Positions 35,002-44,320 of a DNA stretch of 64,000 nucleotides are shown in pieces. The stretch is from Agaribacillus aureus (GTDB taxonomy: Bacteria > Bacteroidota > Bacteroidia > Cytophagales > Cyclobacteriaceae). Both the position numbers and the translations under genes were made by a program. The notes under the pieces are model-generated. The model saw nothing but the letters and a program-made list of their open reading frames with translations, ran no database searches and had not been told where the DNA came from. Where the stretch lies: positions 97,472 to 161,471 of the forward strand of contig JAUJEB010000014.1 of NCBI GenBank assembly GCA_030442055.1, read 5' to 3'. Position 1 is the first letter of the stretch. Each line of letters starts with the position of its first letter.

Positions 35002-35868
35002 ATGGGTAATGTATGTTATTTTTTTCTCCTGGTAAACTTGGCTTTTTCCAATGCTGCGGCCACTCTCAATAATGGTAAAATGGACAGTTTGTTACTAAGC
35101 CCTATGATAACAAAGGCTCACAAAAAATGGATAAGCGTGATCATTGATCACCTCAATAATGATAATAGTGGCGACGTGTACCTATTATCGGGACGTGATG
35201 ACAATGTCCAGGCCACTTATCGCGTTGTATCAAACTATCAAAAAAACGAACGGGACGAACTTAATGCAAGTCAGTCATCTGTTGAGAATAGTGGCGAAAG
35301 TTTTAAATTAGACAGGCACACATGGGCGCTGATCGGTATATTTATTCTTGGGGGGGTGGCTATTACCTGGCTCAATTACTGCCTCAAAAAATCAAACAGA
35401 ATTCAGCAACTCGAAAACCGGTTAACACGGGAAAAAATTCTTTCCTGCGAACGGGAATTAATACGGTTTACGCATAAAGTTGTCGAAAAGGCCAATCGCA
35501 TTGAATTGCTCAACAAGGAACTTGAAAAAGTCAGAAAAAAGGTCGGTCAGGAAGCATCCCCTCCCATCAATCATTTAGACAGGCTGATGCATTCCACCAT
35601 CCTCACCGACAAGGAGTGGAAGGAATTTAAAGTGTTGTTTGAAACTGTCTATCCGGGTTTCTTCTGTAATCTGCGCGCCCGATACGCCGACCTGTCTACT
35701 TCAGAGATAAGACTGGCTGGACTCATTAAACTCAACCTCACCAGCAAAGAGATCTCCAATATGTTAGGCATATCACATGAAAGTGTCAACAAATCCCGTT
35801 ACCGACTTAGAAAGAAACTAAACCTCTCCAAGGAGGAGAATTTGAAAGAACATTTTGAAGGTTTGTAA
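35002..35868 (+). CDS. Short membrane-anchored regulator with the same helix-turn-helix
   Basis: The 288-residue protein has a signal-like N-terminus and a short periplasmic region of about 85 residues. One transmembrane helix (WALIGIFILGGVAITWL, about residues 109-130) precedes a coiled coil and a C-terminal domain. That domain closely matches the one at 32927: both have STILTDxxW, PGFFxNLRxxxAD, LNLTxKEIxxMLGIS and SVNKSRYRLRKKL. It has no TPRs, so it looks like a shortened paralog with a different sensor part. Targets unknown. Confidence 0.8.
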   Translation: MGNVCYFFLLVNLAFSNAAATLNNGKMDSLLLSPMITKAHKKWISVIIDHLNNDNSGDVYLLSGRDDNVQATYRVVSNYQKNERDELNASQSSVENSGESFKLDRHTWALIGIFILGGVAITWLNYCLKKSNRIQQLENRLTREKILSCERELIRFTHKVVEKANRIELLNKELEKVRKKVGQEASPPINHLDRLMHSTILTDKEWKEFKVLFETVYPGFFCNLRARYADLSTSEIRLAGLIKLNLTSKEISNMLGISHESVNKSRYRLRKKLNLSKEENLKEHFEGL

Positions 35869-36039
35869 TACTTTGCCGTTCATTTTTGATCATTCAATTT
35901 ATCTGCCTATCCTACTCCACTAATTTCTTGTTTAATCCAAAAATCAGGTGGAATGGTTTGAGAAGGTTTAGTGTTTTTCTTGCAAACCCGGGTTTTCCTA
36001 TTGCCGCTAATGTTTTAGCCAGTATGCTTTCTACATAAA

Positions 36040-36087
36040 AGAAAACCCTCAAAAAAGTAGTTTAACACTATCTCTCTGGGGTTTTCT
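36040..36087 (-). terminator. Candidate terminator after the GH30-ricin gene
   Basis: AGAAAACCC (36040-36048) and GGGTTTTCT (36079-36087) are perfect 9-bp arms with a 30-base loop. Read on the minus strand, the second arm runs into TTTT. It lies about 70 bases past the stop of the minus-strand glycosidase and close to the end of the plus-strand regulator gene. Confidence 0.4.
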
Positions 36088-36154
36088 AAAAAAATTGGGA
36101 AACAAGGAATTCAAAAAAACGAGAATTCATCATCCCCTTTCAAACAAAAGTATC

Positions 36155-38896
36155 CTACTTCTTCATTTGAAATCTATGTTGACGATACTTACCGTTAGCC
36201 CATACATTTAACAGGTAGATTCCATCAGCGAACTGAGTCCCTAAATCAATTTTAAAATTGGACACGTACGTTGTTTTTTGATTATAAATCACATTGCCGC
36301 GCATATCAATAATCTCGAGCGCGATACGATGATCCTTCATCGTTGTGGGTAGCAAAATATTCAATTGGCCTGTGCCGGTTGGATTAGGATAAAGTTGCAT
36401 AACCCCGACACCGGCCTCTGCCTCATCCAATAAATCTTCCGTGCCATTATCTGACTTTGTGGCAATTCGGGCATTGCCGACGGATACGGCGTTAAACATC
36501 CATTTTTGTTCATTGGCAGTGACACCATTACATTCCCACTGAATTACATTATCCCCAGCGGCCGTCCCACCCCCTGAAATGGCAATACATTTATTGCTAT
36601 GCACTGGTTTAATATTAAATTTACCATCCCCAGCGGGCACCAATTTAAATTTCTGATTGCTGCTGCCTGAATAATTCCATTGAATAACATTTGCTCCGTT
36701 GGCCGCACTGGCATTGTTGATATCCAATGATTTTTGACTGGACACATTAATCAACTTGTATTCGTCATTTCCTATACCCGTGATGTTCCATTTCTGATTG
36801 TCTCCTCCATTTGCTGTCCACTGAATAACATTGGCGCCATTCAGGCTGCTGCCGCCGCTTACGTCCATCAACAAGCCACTATTGGCATTTACAATAGTAT
36901 AAGTACCATCTGCAATGGTAGTATCGGATTTTGGTATAATCTCAAATAATTGATCGTCCAAAGATGTACAAGTCTCCACATTGATATTAGCCCCATCGCT
37001 TGTACCGGTAGCGTGCAGGCAATTTGTGATCGCGTTTAGAGGTTTGATTGAATAATAGCCATTGCCGTTATCCTTCACTTTCCAAATCTGGTTGGTATTA
37101 CCGCCATAGGTATATTGGATCACATCCGCACCGGAGGCCGAAGACTGGCCTGAAACATCCAATGCCAATCCACTATTTAGGTTGGTGATCTTATATTCAC
37201 TATTGCTTATGTGCGTAAATTTCCAGAGTTGGTGCGTACTGTTGTCACCAGTATTTATTTCTATGTTGGCTGCGTTTTGAGTTGATGCATTTGCTACGTC
37301 CACAGCCTTTTGTGCCAACTTACCAATAATGGTATAATCACCGTCCGCAATAGCAGCACTTTCCTGTCCTCCGGAGGCATTGCCGGAAATAGGCACTTCA
37401 AACGTAGAAACCGATTTGGCCGGAATGGACACATTCAGAGATCCGGCCGGTGTTACGATGGTATTTGCCAATGCCTGATGATCCTCGCTGCTACTTGTCC
37501 GCCAATGCATGGCTGAAGAATTGCTGGCACCTGGAAAGTCTTTAAGGTTAATCTGAAAACTCTCAGGTGAGGCGGTATTATTTGTAATTACAATAACCAA
37601 TTTACCGGAACCTTTGAAAACAACAATGCTTTCCTCGTCGGCGCTACTCCACATCAGATCATAACCTTGCAAAATATGTCCGGAGAATTGTTTTAATAGA
37701 TAAAAACCCTTGGTCTTTTGAACGATGCCATTATTCATATAATTATTAAAATCAAACGCTGTCCAACTGGCGGCCTTGTCAACGACCTGCCAATCCACCC
37801 ACGCATTGGGACGCAGGAATTTCAGGTCACTGCAAATTCTATTGGCAAAATTAATCTGCTGATCGTAACCAGAACCGGGCAGGCCGATAAGACCGCCTTC
37901 CGAAATCCAGACATCCTTCGATTCTGCGGCAGCATAAACAGCGCTTCTGTCGGCATTATTTCCACTGTAATCATGTAAATTTATCTTGTCTACTTTAGTG
38001 AATACGCCCCTGTTTTTGTAATCAAATAATATGTCGGCATCTATACTAAAATTATCGTTGGCGGCTATTGTTGCATTTGATCCTTTAGCTATAAGCTCAT
38101 TATGCAATTCATTGATCATCTTTTCCTGATTGCTTCTGGAAAAAGAGCACCCCTCTTGTGCATTTCCATTGGTAGTAAATTGCCACCAGGTGGCTTCAGG
38201 TTCGTTGAAGGGTTCTATATAATCTACCTGAAAACCATAAGGCGACAGGTCATCATTGATATAGCCGGTAGCCCTGACAAGGTATTCTGCGAAGTTGTCG
38301 TATTGATCATTTTTCAAATTGTTTGCGCCGTTGACCCCTCCGGTTGAAGAACCTGATATGGTCATCCAGTAAGGCGGGGAATTAGAAAACGTTTCAAATA
38401 TCAAATTTTCACCTTGTCCTACTTTCGCGATAGCCTGCAGCATTCTCCTCTGATTTAAGCCGCGGTCGGCCTGGTTCATATTTGGGATTGCCTTGTAGGG
38501 ATCCAAACCGGCATTGATGGTCTGGCAATTACTCTCTTTGTCCGGATCGCAGGCACCGCCAATATTATATCTGAAAATGTTAAAATTAAGATCATTGACC
38601 AGCGCATCGGCCAGGTCATCCAACTTCGTCGTATCATTTTTGTGGACTTTACCTGCCTCTTCTCCCCACCAGGCAAGCGACGTACCCCATCCTCCAAAAT
38701 CATCTACCATTACTTCATCCGGACTCACATATATATAAGTTTGCCCCACTAAAATATGGCTCGAGAAAAACAGAAAAATTGAAAAAAGCAGGGTTTTCGC
38801 GGTTAATCGGAAGAAAGAATAACACTTGACTTCTGAATTAAAAAAATTGGAATCTCTTTTATCCCACTGGCGATTGGTGTGTAGATTTCGTTTCAT
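36155..38896 (-). CDS. GH30-type glycosidase with ricin-like lectin repeats and T9SS sorting domain
   Basis: The 913-residue protein is exported (hydrophobic segment near residues 34-50). The N-terminal GH30 barrel has VDYIEPFNEPEATWW with the acid/base Glu near 233, and VWISEGGLIG with the nucleophile Glu near 333. A QEGC motif after the acid/base region resembles endo-beta-1,6-galactanases (GH30 subfamily 5). A beta domain follows, then two ricin-B-like lectin domains (about 520-800) with repeated QxW motifs (NQIWKV, NQKWNI, NQKFKL). The C-terminal 80 residues (MQLYPNPTGTGQLNI and GIYLLNVWANGK) are a type A T9SS sorting domain. The enzyme is thus surface-bound or released. Substrate assignment is inference. 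Confidence 0.88.
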   Translation of the reverse strand: MKRNLHTNRQWDKRDSNFFNSEVKCYSFFRLTAKTLLFSIFLFFSSHILVGQTYIYVSPDEVMVDDFGGWGTSLAWWGEEAGKVHKNDTTKLDDLADALVNDLNFNIFRYNIGGACDPDKESNCQTINAGLDPYKAIPNMNQADRGLNQRRMLQAIAKVGQGENLIFETFSNSPPYWMTISGSSTGGVNGANNLKNDQYDNFAEYLVRATGYINDDLSPYGFQVDYIEPFNEPEATWWQFTTNGNAQEGCSFSRSNQEKMINELHNELIAKGSNATIAANDNFSIDADILFDYKNRGVFTKVDKINLHDYSGNNADRSAVYAAAESKDVWISEGGLIGLPGSGYDQQINFANRICSDLKFLRPNAWVDWQVVDKAASWTAFDFNNYMNNGIVQKTKGFYLLKQFSGHILQGYDLMWSSADEESIVVFKGSGKLVIVITNNTASPESFQINLKDFPGASNSSAMHWRTSSSEDHQALANTIVTPAGSLNVSIPAKSVSTFEVPISGNASGGQESAAIADGDYTIIGKLAQKAVDVANASTQNAANIEINTGDNSTHQLWKFTHISNSEYKITNLNSGLALDVSGQSSASGADVIQYTYGGNTNQIWKVKDNGNGYYSIKPLNAITNCLHATGTSDGANINVETCTSLDDQLFEIIPKSDTTIADGTYTIVNANSGLLMDVSGGSSLNGANVIQWTANGGDNQKWNITGIGNDEYKLINVSSQKSLDINNASAANGANVIQWNYSGSSNQKFKLVPAGDGKFNIKPVHSNKCIAISGGGTAAGDNVIQWECNGVTANEQKWMFNAVSVGNARIATKSDNGTEDLLDEAEAGVGVMQLYPNPTGTGQLNILLPTTMKDHRIALEIIDMRGNVIYNQKTTYVSNFKIDLGTQFADGIYLLNVWANGKYRQHRFQMKK

Positions 38897-38960
38897 GATT
38901 ATAGATAGTTTTTATGGTTTTGGTGAATTTTAAAAGTTGTTCGGTCGACGGAGGAAAGGA

Positions 38961-40574
38961 CTACTTCCCGGATACCAGGGATAAAACTGACCGCGCTGGT
39001 ATGATTATTTCATTTCCGGCAGCAACTGTTCCTGTATATTTTAAATTCTCGTCACCCCCCCTGCCAGTCAGGTATTGAGAAAAAGTTGTGCCTTCCGCTA
39101 CATTTGCGCCATTAAGTTTGAGGTTTACTTTCTTATCTGAATTGCGATAATTGATAAATACAATGACCATTTCCGAATTGGTACCTATATAGGCAGAAGT
39201 CATCAGGTCTAACGCAGACTCGTAGTCCGTTGCGTTATCAGATCTCGACGTGTTGACCCGTACCATCCCGGGCCGGATAAAACGGCTGAAATTTCCCATG
39301 ACCCACAGTGTCTTTGAATCATAAATCTCACCGCCAAATTTTGAGTGATCAATGTATACAAGCCCATCTTTATAATCATAAGGGCTGACGCCCAACCACC
39401 ATTGCCACGCACTGGCATTTGCCACGGTCAGGTCATGGTGTATAACTCTGGCCACGTACAGCGCCGTATTCACAGTCAGGTCCCGGCCATTACCTTTTAT
39501 TTCTTCATTATTTTCAAGGATACTGTATTCGGTCATCCAATATTCCAGGTTTGGGTTTACACTTTGAATTTTCAATGCCAGTTCCTTCCGCATATCTATC
39601 ATAGTATTTACATCCCAGGTGGTGAAATAGCTGTGTCCGGCAATTTTTTTTGCCATGAGAGGGATGTCTTCCAGGTAAAGTCCGGAATTGGTCTTGAAGA
39701 ATTCTTCGACCTGGTTACTCCTTTGAGGAAACTCAGGTTCGGCTCGATAGAGGAAATTAATTTTTGCGGCTTCCGCAATTTCCAATTTGGTTGTAATGTT
39801 TCTGGATTCAAAAACCTCATTTATCTCCTTGCTGATAACGGAGATCTCCTTGTTGGTCCACGGGGATCCTTCCTGATTGCAACATTCCCATTTCCATTGC
39901 GGCTCATTGAACGGACTTATATAATCCAGGTCAATGTCATCATCGCGCAATCTTTCTGCTACATCGGCCAGAAAATTAGCATAAGCCGTATAATTGGAGG
40001 CCGGCAAGTTCGCATAAGGCTCTCCGTCTTTCTCATTGAAGGCCTTTCCATTTTTCGTCAGGGATACCGGCGGGCTATTTACAAACGCAATAAACTGTTC
40101 CACACCTCTTGCCTTGGCGGCCTTCAAAAACCATCTCTGTCCTTCGTGTTTGGAGGGATCAAAAGAGCCGTCTAACAATAGAAAAGATTCGGACCGTCTC
40201 CAGTCGTCATTTATCAAACTGTTATCCCCTTGTTCAGCCGATCCTCCGCCAATGTTAAACCGCCAGGCAGACAGACCGATTCCCAAAGGGTTACCTGTTT
40301 CATCAACTTCCCTGCTAAACAAAAGGTCTGCTATTTTCTCCTTTTTATCTGACGGCCAGTTCTTTCCAACAAATTGACAGCTCCAGGCATCGGAAGCACC
40401 AAAGTTATGAATAGTTTGCCTGGGGTCATCCAGGTTGACTGTGACTGTTAAAATATCGTTTTTGGAAGATTGTCCTCCTGTCCCTCTTTCATTGGAATCA
40501 TCCTGGCAGCTACCTGTCAGTATAGATATATTAGCTAATAGGAGCAGTAATCTTAGGTTATAAAAGTACTTCAT
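38961..40574 (-). CDS. GH30-type glycosidase, lipoprotein
   Basis: The 537-residue protein has a lipoprotein signal (hydrophobic core LLLLLANISILTGSC) and a GH30-like barrel. The opening is IHNFGASDAWSCQFVGKNW, the acid/base glutamate lies in YISPFNEPQWKWECC (near residue 223), and the probable nucleophile is in YWMTEYSILE (near 347). A C-terminal beta domain (LMTSAYIGTNSEMVIVFINY) closes it. It differs clearly from the neighbouring 913-residue GH30 in N-terminus and lack of lectin domains, so the two likely act in turn (endo then exo or side chain). It is in the same direction as SusC/D. Confidence 0.85.
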   Translation of the reverse strand: MKYFYNLRLLLLLANISILTGSCQDDSNERGTGGQSSKNDILTVTVNLDDPRQTIHNFGASDAWSCQFVGKNWPSDKKEKIADLLFSREVDETGNPLGIGLSAWRFNIGGGSAEQGDNSLINDDWRRSESFLLLDGSFDPSKHEGQRWFLKAAKARGVEQFIAFVNSPPVSLTKNGKAFNEKDGEPYANLPASNYTAYANFLADVAERLRDDDIDLDYISPFNEPQWKWECCNQEGSPWTNKEISVISKEINEVFESRNITTKLEIAEAAKINFLYRAEPEFPQRSNQVEEFFKTNSGLYLEDIPLMAKKIAGHSYFTTWDVNTMIDMRKELALKIQSVNPNLEYWMTEYSILENNEEIKGNGRDLTVNTALYVARVIHHDLTVANASAWQWWLGVSPYDYKDGLVYIDHSKFGGEIYDSKTLWVMGNFSRFIRPGMVRVNTSRSDNATDYESALDLMTSAYIGTNSEMVIVFINYRNSDKKVNLKLNGANVAEGTTFSQYLTGRGGDENLKYTGTVAAGNEIIIPARSVLSLVSGK

Positions 40575-40680
40575 AGTTGTTGGTTAAATGTGTTTTAGGT
40601 CTTTTATTGGAAAGGTGGTACGCCACCTTACCCCGAATATTGACAGGATGTAACAGATTTATCAGCCAGCGCATAATGCC

Positions 40681-43600
40681 CTATCTCATTATTTGATTTA
40701 TCTCCAGCAATTGTAAAAAATCATTATTCTTTGCTATTAATATTCCTTTCTTGCCATAGGATCTTTTAATTATTTTTGAATGACGAACGTCCCCTTTTGC
40801 GTAAAAGCCACTTTCGAAAGGTAAAACAGGCTTAAATTCTCCCTTCCCATTTCCTTTTAAGAACAGTCCGTAACTGGCATCATTACGTACAGTTTCCACC
40901 TCCACAGGGTAAAAATTCCCGGAAATCACCAAATCCAAATGTCCGTCTTTATCAAAATCATCGATATTGATTGCATTCACAGCGGATAATTGGGCCATTG
41001 CCGGCAAAGGTTTTACATCAAAAAAGCCATCTCCTTTGTTTTCGAAGTAGCAGGAAGCGAAATTTTTGGCCTGTAAATGCAGGGAGCTTTGCAGATTTCC
41101 GTCCCCGTAAACATCCGATAATGTAGCCAGCCCAAACTCGTGGTAACTCTTGAATTTTTCTTTTATAAAAGGCATTTGATTGGAGGTACATTCGCGGCCT
41201 CTCAACGGGTAACGTTTGCCCGCATCATAGTAACCCAGAACGATATCCAGTGATCCATTGCCATCAAAGTCTTTCTGAAAAACCTCAAAAGGTTCGGATT
41301 TGGTGGCTTTATATTTATAGTTAAGTCCCAGGTTACCGGCAATCAGGTCTTTGTCCCCATCATTATCAAAATCGGCTGTTGCTATGGTGAACCACCATCC
41401 TTTTTCATCGGACAAACCTGTCAGGGAGGTGATATCTTCAAAACTTCCCTGATTATTTCTCAGCACAGTAGGAGCCATCCATTCTCCTACCAGCACCAGG
41501 TCAAGCCAGGAGTCCCGGTCTAAATCCAGCCAAACCGCATCGGTAACCATGCCCACGTCAATGAGTACACCTGCTGCTTTCTTCGTAACATCTGTAAAAA
41601 TGATCGCCCCGTTTTTGCTGTCATTTCTCAACAAGTGACTGGTTGCTGGCATTGGGTAATGACCTGGTTTTTGACGACCTCCAATAAAAAGGTCAAGGTC
41701 ACCGTCCCGGTCATAATCTGCGGCCTTCACGCAGGAACCGCTGGTATTTGCAAACGGCATGTTGCTCAACTTTGTGAATTGGCCATTCCCTGTATTCTCA
41801 TATAGGCGATCCTGAAGCAATATATTTCCCTCCTCAAATTCGTTACCGCCACTAACTACGTACAGATCGGCATCGTTGTCTCCATCCGCATCAAAAAACA
41901 GGGCGTCTACGTCTTCATGGTTTCGATCATTTTCAAATGAATGAATAGCATATTCCCTGAATGCTCCATTGGCTTGTTGCCTAAAAATCCTACCAGCCTG
42001 GCCATGGGCCCCTCCTATAAAGACATCGTCAAGGCCGTCCTCATTCAAATCATAAATATCCATAGCCGGTCCAAATTGAGACATTCTGTGAGGTAGCAGG
42101 CTTTCATGGGCAAAATCATCATACTCATTTTCCTGGTGACGGTATGTTATGCTGGCTTCCTGGGTAACATCAACAAACAAAGTTTTCGACACCTGCTCCT
42201 GGTGGTATTTCTCTACCGCAGTCTCATGATTAACTTGTAATACCTGATTTACTTTAACATCCTTATATTCAACACGATTACCATCCGGCCATACGATCTT
42301 TACGCTTTCTATTGTTTTGCTTTGCCCGACGCCATAGTGCAAAGGACCTGCGCTTGCAGACTGAAATCCTCTGGAATAATAGTTTTCCTGTAATTGCCTT
42401 TGCCCGTTATGCTCCAGCATTACTCGTGCACCGACCCCTCGGGAATTTCCCCCGGATCCGGTTAGTTTTACCTGCAGAAAATTTCCCATACCAAGCTCAC
42501 GAGCATTATTTTGATAGATCATGGCAAAATCATCCATGTTATTAACGACAATATCCAAATCTCCATCGTTGTCAAGATCGGCATAGGCAGCCCCATTGGA
42601 ATTTGTAAGATAGCTATCAACCCATTGATCATTTCTTTTACTAAATTCCTGGCCATTTAGATTATGGAAAAAATAATTGTTTCTCTTCCGGGTGGGCATT
42701 TCGTTCACCAGCGTCAAAACCAATTCCCTGGCTAGCTGTTTATTTTCCGGGGTATTGTCCGGGTGTTTGCTAAAGAAATCGTCAAACCTGGCCTGTTTGT
42801 AGCGTAAATAATCGTTATTCCGAAAATCCCTTTTAACGCCATTGGCTATGAAGAGATCCTTCCACCCGTCATTATCCATGTCCAAAAACAAAGGCCCCCA
42901 GCTCCAATCCGTATTTGAGACGCCACTCATTTGGGCTATGTCGGAAAATACAGGAACTCCCTCAGACGCCGGCAGATTGCCATTATTGACCTGTAGCGTA
43001 TTAAACATGTATTGATGATGCAACCCCATATCAACCAACTGATAAAAGCGTTTGGGATTCATACCACTCATGGAGGTCTTCACGTCATAATTATGCTCCG
43101 AAACCATATCTACCGATGCAAAATCCAGCCAACCGTCATTGTTAAAATCGGCAATATCATTGCCCATGGAGAAATACGATATGTGATTGGTTGACTTAGT
43201 CATTACCTCTTTAAAGGTGCCGTCCTTTTGATTGAGGTAAAGGTGATCTTTTTCTGCAAAGTCTTGCCCCACCAGTATATCAGGCCAAAAATCATTGTTA
43301 AGGTCACCAATGGCGAGACCCAGCCCGAAACTTATCGCATTATTGGTAATCCCTGCCTCCCCGGAAACGTCGATAAACCGATTATGGTCGTTCCTAAATA
43401 ACCTTTCACTCTGTAATGGGGCAGGTCTGGCATATAATTCCTGCAAATCATTGTCATAATAATTTTTCAGGCCGTGGTTGATCAAAAACAGATCAAGGTC
43501 GCCATCTTTGTCATAGTCAAAAAATGCAGCCTGCGTTGAAAAATGTGGTAAATCCAGGCCATAAGCTTTGGCCATTTCCTTAAAAACCGGTACGCCCCGG

Positions 43601-44109
43601 GCATTATTTCCCTGATTAACATACAACTCATTTCTACTTAAATCCAGGTTATTATATTTACCGGACTTACACACATAAATATCCAGCCAGCCATCTGCGT
43701 TGATATCTACAAGCGTTACGCCGGTAGGTAAACCACCTTTTCCACCTACCCTGGCTATTGCAGAAACATCCTCAAACTTCAGGTTTCCTTTGTTCAGATA
43801 TAACTTGTTTTCCCGCAGGTTAGAGATAAAGTAAATATCTGTGAAACCATCATTGTTCAAATCCCCCAGGGCAACGCCTCCACCGTTATACAGGTATTCA
43901 TAAAAAATTCCGTTTAGATTATTGTTTTCCTGAATATCATTCCTGAAGTCAATACCGGATTCTTCATGTCCTACAATGGTATACAAAGGTTTGGCTCCAT
44001 GATCGGTTATCGAAATGAGGTTATCCGGCCCATCTCCCTCTTCCCCACAGGAAATCAGGAACAATAACAATACCCCGAAAGCTGCCTTTCCAATTTTTTT
44101 AAGGGCCAT
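40681..44109 (-). CDS. FG-GAP/VCBS repeat lipoprotein with ASPIC/UnbV domain
   Basis: From ATG 44109 the protein has 1142 residues and starts MALKKIGKAAFGVLLLFLISC, a good lipoprotein signal; the longer frame from 44151 is less likely. Two sets of FG-GAP repeats (DLNNDGFTDIYFISNL, DYDKDGDLDLFLINHG, DIDAD-like acid loops) form calcium-binding propellers. Between them lies an ASPIC/UnbV domain (FLQVKLTGSGGNSRGVGARV, VKIVWPDGNRVEY). Proteins of this type are often in Bacteroidota PULs next to SusCD and probably bind glycan on the cell surface. It is a surface lipoprotein of the PUL. Enzyme activity is not expected. Confidence 0.85.
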   Translation of the reverse strand: MALKKIGKAAFGVLLLFLISCGEEGDGPDNLISITDHGAKPLYTIVGHEESGIDFRNDIQENNNLNGIFYEYLYNGGGVALGDLNNDGFTDIYFISNLRENKLYLNKGNLKFEDVSAIARVGGKGGLPTGVTLVDINADGWLDIYVCKSGKYNNLDLSRNELYVNQGNNARGVPVFKEMAKAYGLDLPHFSTQAAFFDYDKDGDLDLFLINHGLKNYYDNDLQELYARPAPLQSERLFRNDHNRFIDVSGEAGITNNAISFGLGLAIGDLNNDFWPDILVGQDFAEKDHLYLNQKDGTFKEVMTKSTNHISYFSMGNDIADFNNDGWLDFASVDMVSEHNYDVKTSMSGMNPKRFYQLVDMGLHHQYMFNTLQVNNGNLPASEGVPVFSDIAQMSGVSNTDWSWGPLFLDMDNDGWKDLFIANGVKRDFRNNDYLRYKQARFDDFFSKHPDNTPENKQLARELVLTLVNEMPTRKRNNYFFHNLNGQEFSKRNDQWVDSYLTNSNGAAYADLDNDGDLDIVVNNMDDFAMIYQNNARELGMGNFLQVKLTGSGGNSRGVGARVMLEHNGQRQLQENYYSRGFQSASAGPLHYGVGQSKTIESVKIVWPDGNRVEYKDVKVNQVLQVNHETAVEKYHQEQVSKTLFVDVTQEASITYRHQENEYDDFAHESLLPHRMSQFGPAMDIYDLNEDGLDDVFIGGAHGQAGRIFRQQANGAFREYAIHSFENDRNHEDVDALFFDADGDNDADLYVVSGGNEFEEGNILLQDRLYENTGNGQFTKLSNMPFANTSGSCVKAADYDRDGDLDLFIGGRQKPGHYPMPATSHLLRNDSKNGAIIFTDVTKKAAGVLIDVGMVTDAVWLDLDRDSWLDLVLVGEWMAPTVLRNNQGSFEDITSLTGLSDEKGWWFTIATADFDNDGDKDLIAGNLGLNYKYKATKSEPFEVFQKDFDGNGSLDIVLGYYDAGKRYPLRGRECTSNQMPFIKEKFKSYHEFGLATLSDVYGDGNLQSSLHLQAKNFASCYFENKGDGFFDVKPLPAMAQLSAVNAINIDDFDKDGHLDLVISGNFYPVEVETVRNDASYGLFLKGNGKGEFKPVLPFESGFYAKGDVRHSKIIKRSYGKKGILIAKNNDFLQLLEINQIMR

Positions 44110-44320
44110 CTTCCACAGGCGATTACGACTAAGGAGAAAAAAATAAAACATTTCAGAGAATATCCGGAAACTTAATAAAAGCGAGAAAAATTAGGACAAA
44201 CGGTCTGATCATCGCATGGTATTGGTATCCATGAAAATCAAAATTGATAGGAATCTGATTTCCATGGATACCTGATTGTCTACAATGTGACCATGCCTGG
44301 CCACATGATCAACCCTCGAA

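Noticed and set aside
39345..40175. Plus-strand frame of 276 codons antisense to the GH30 lipoprotein gene
   Set aside because: The minus-strand gene is clearly coding with GH30 motifs; the plus frame has no domain and is a by-product of its codon use.
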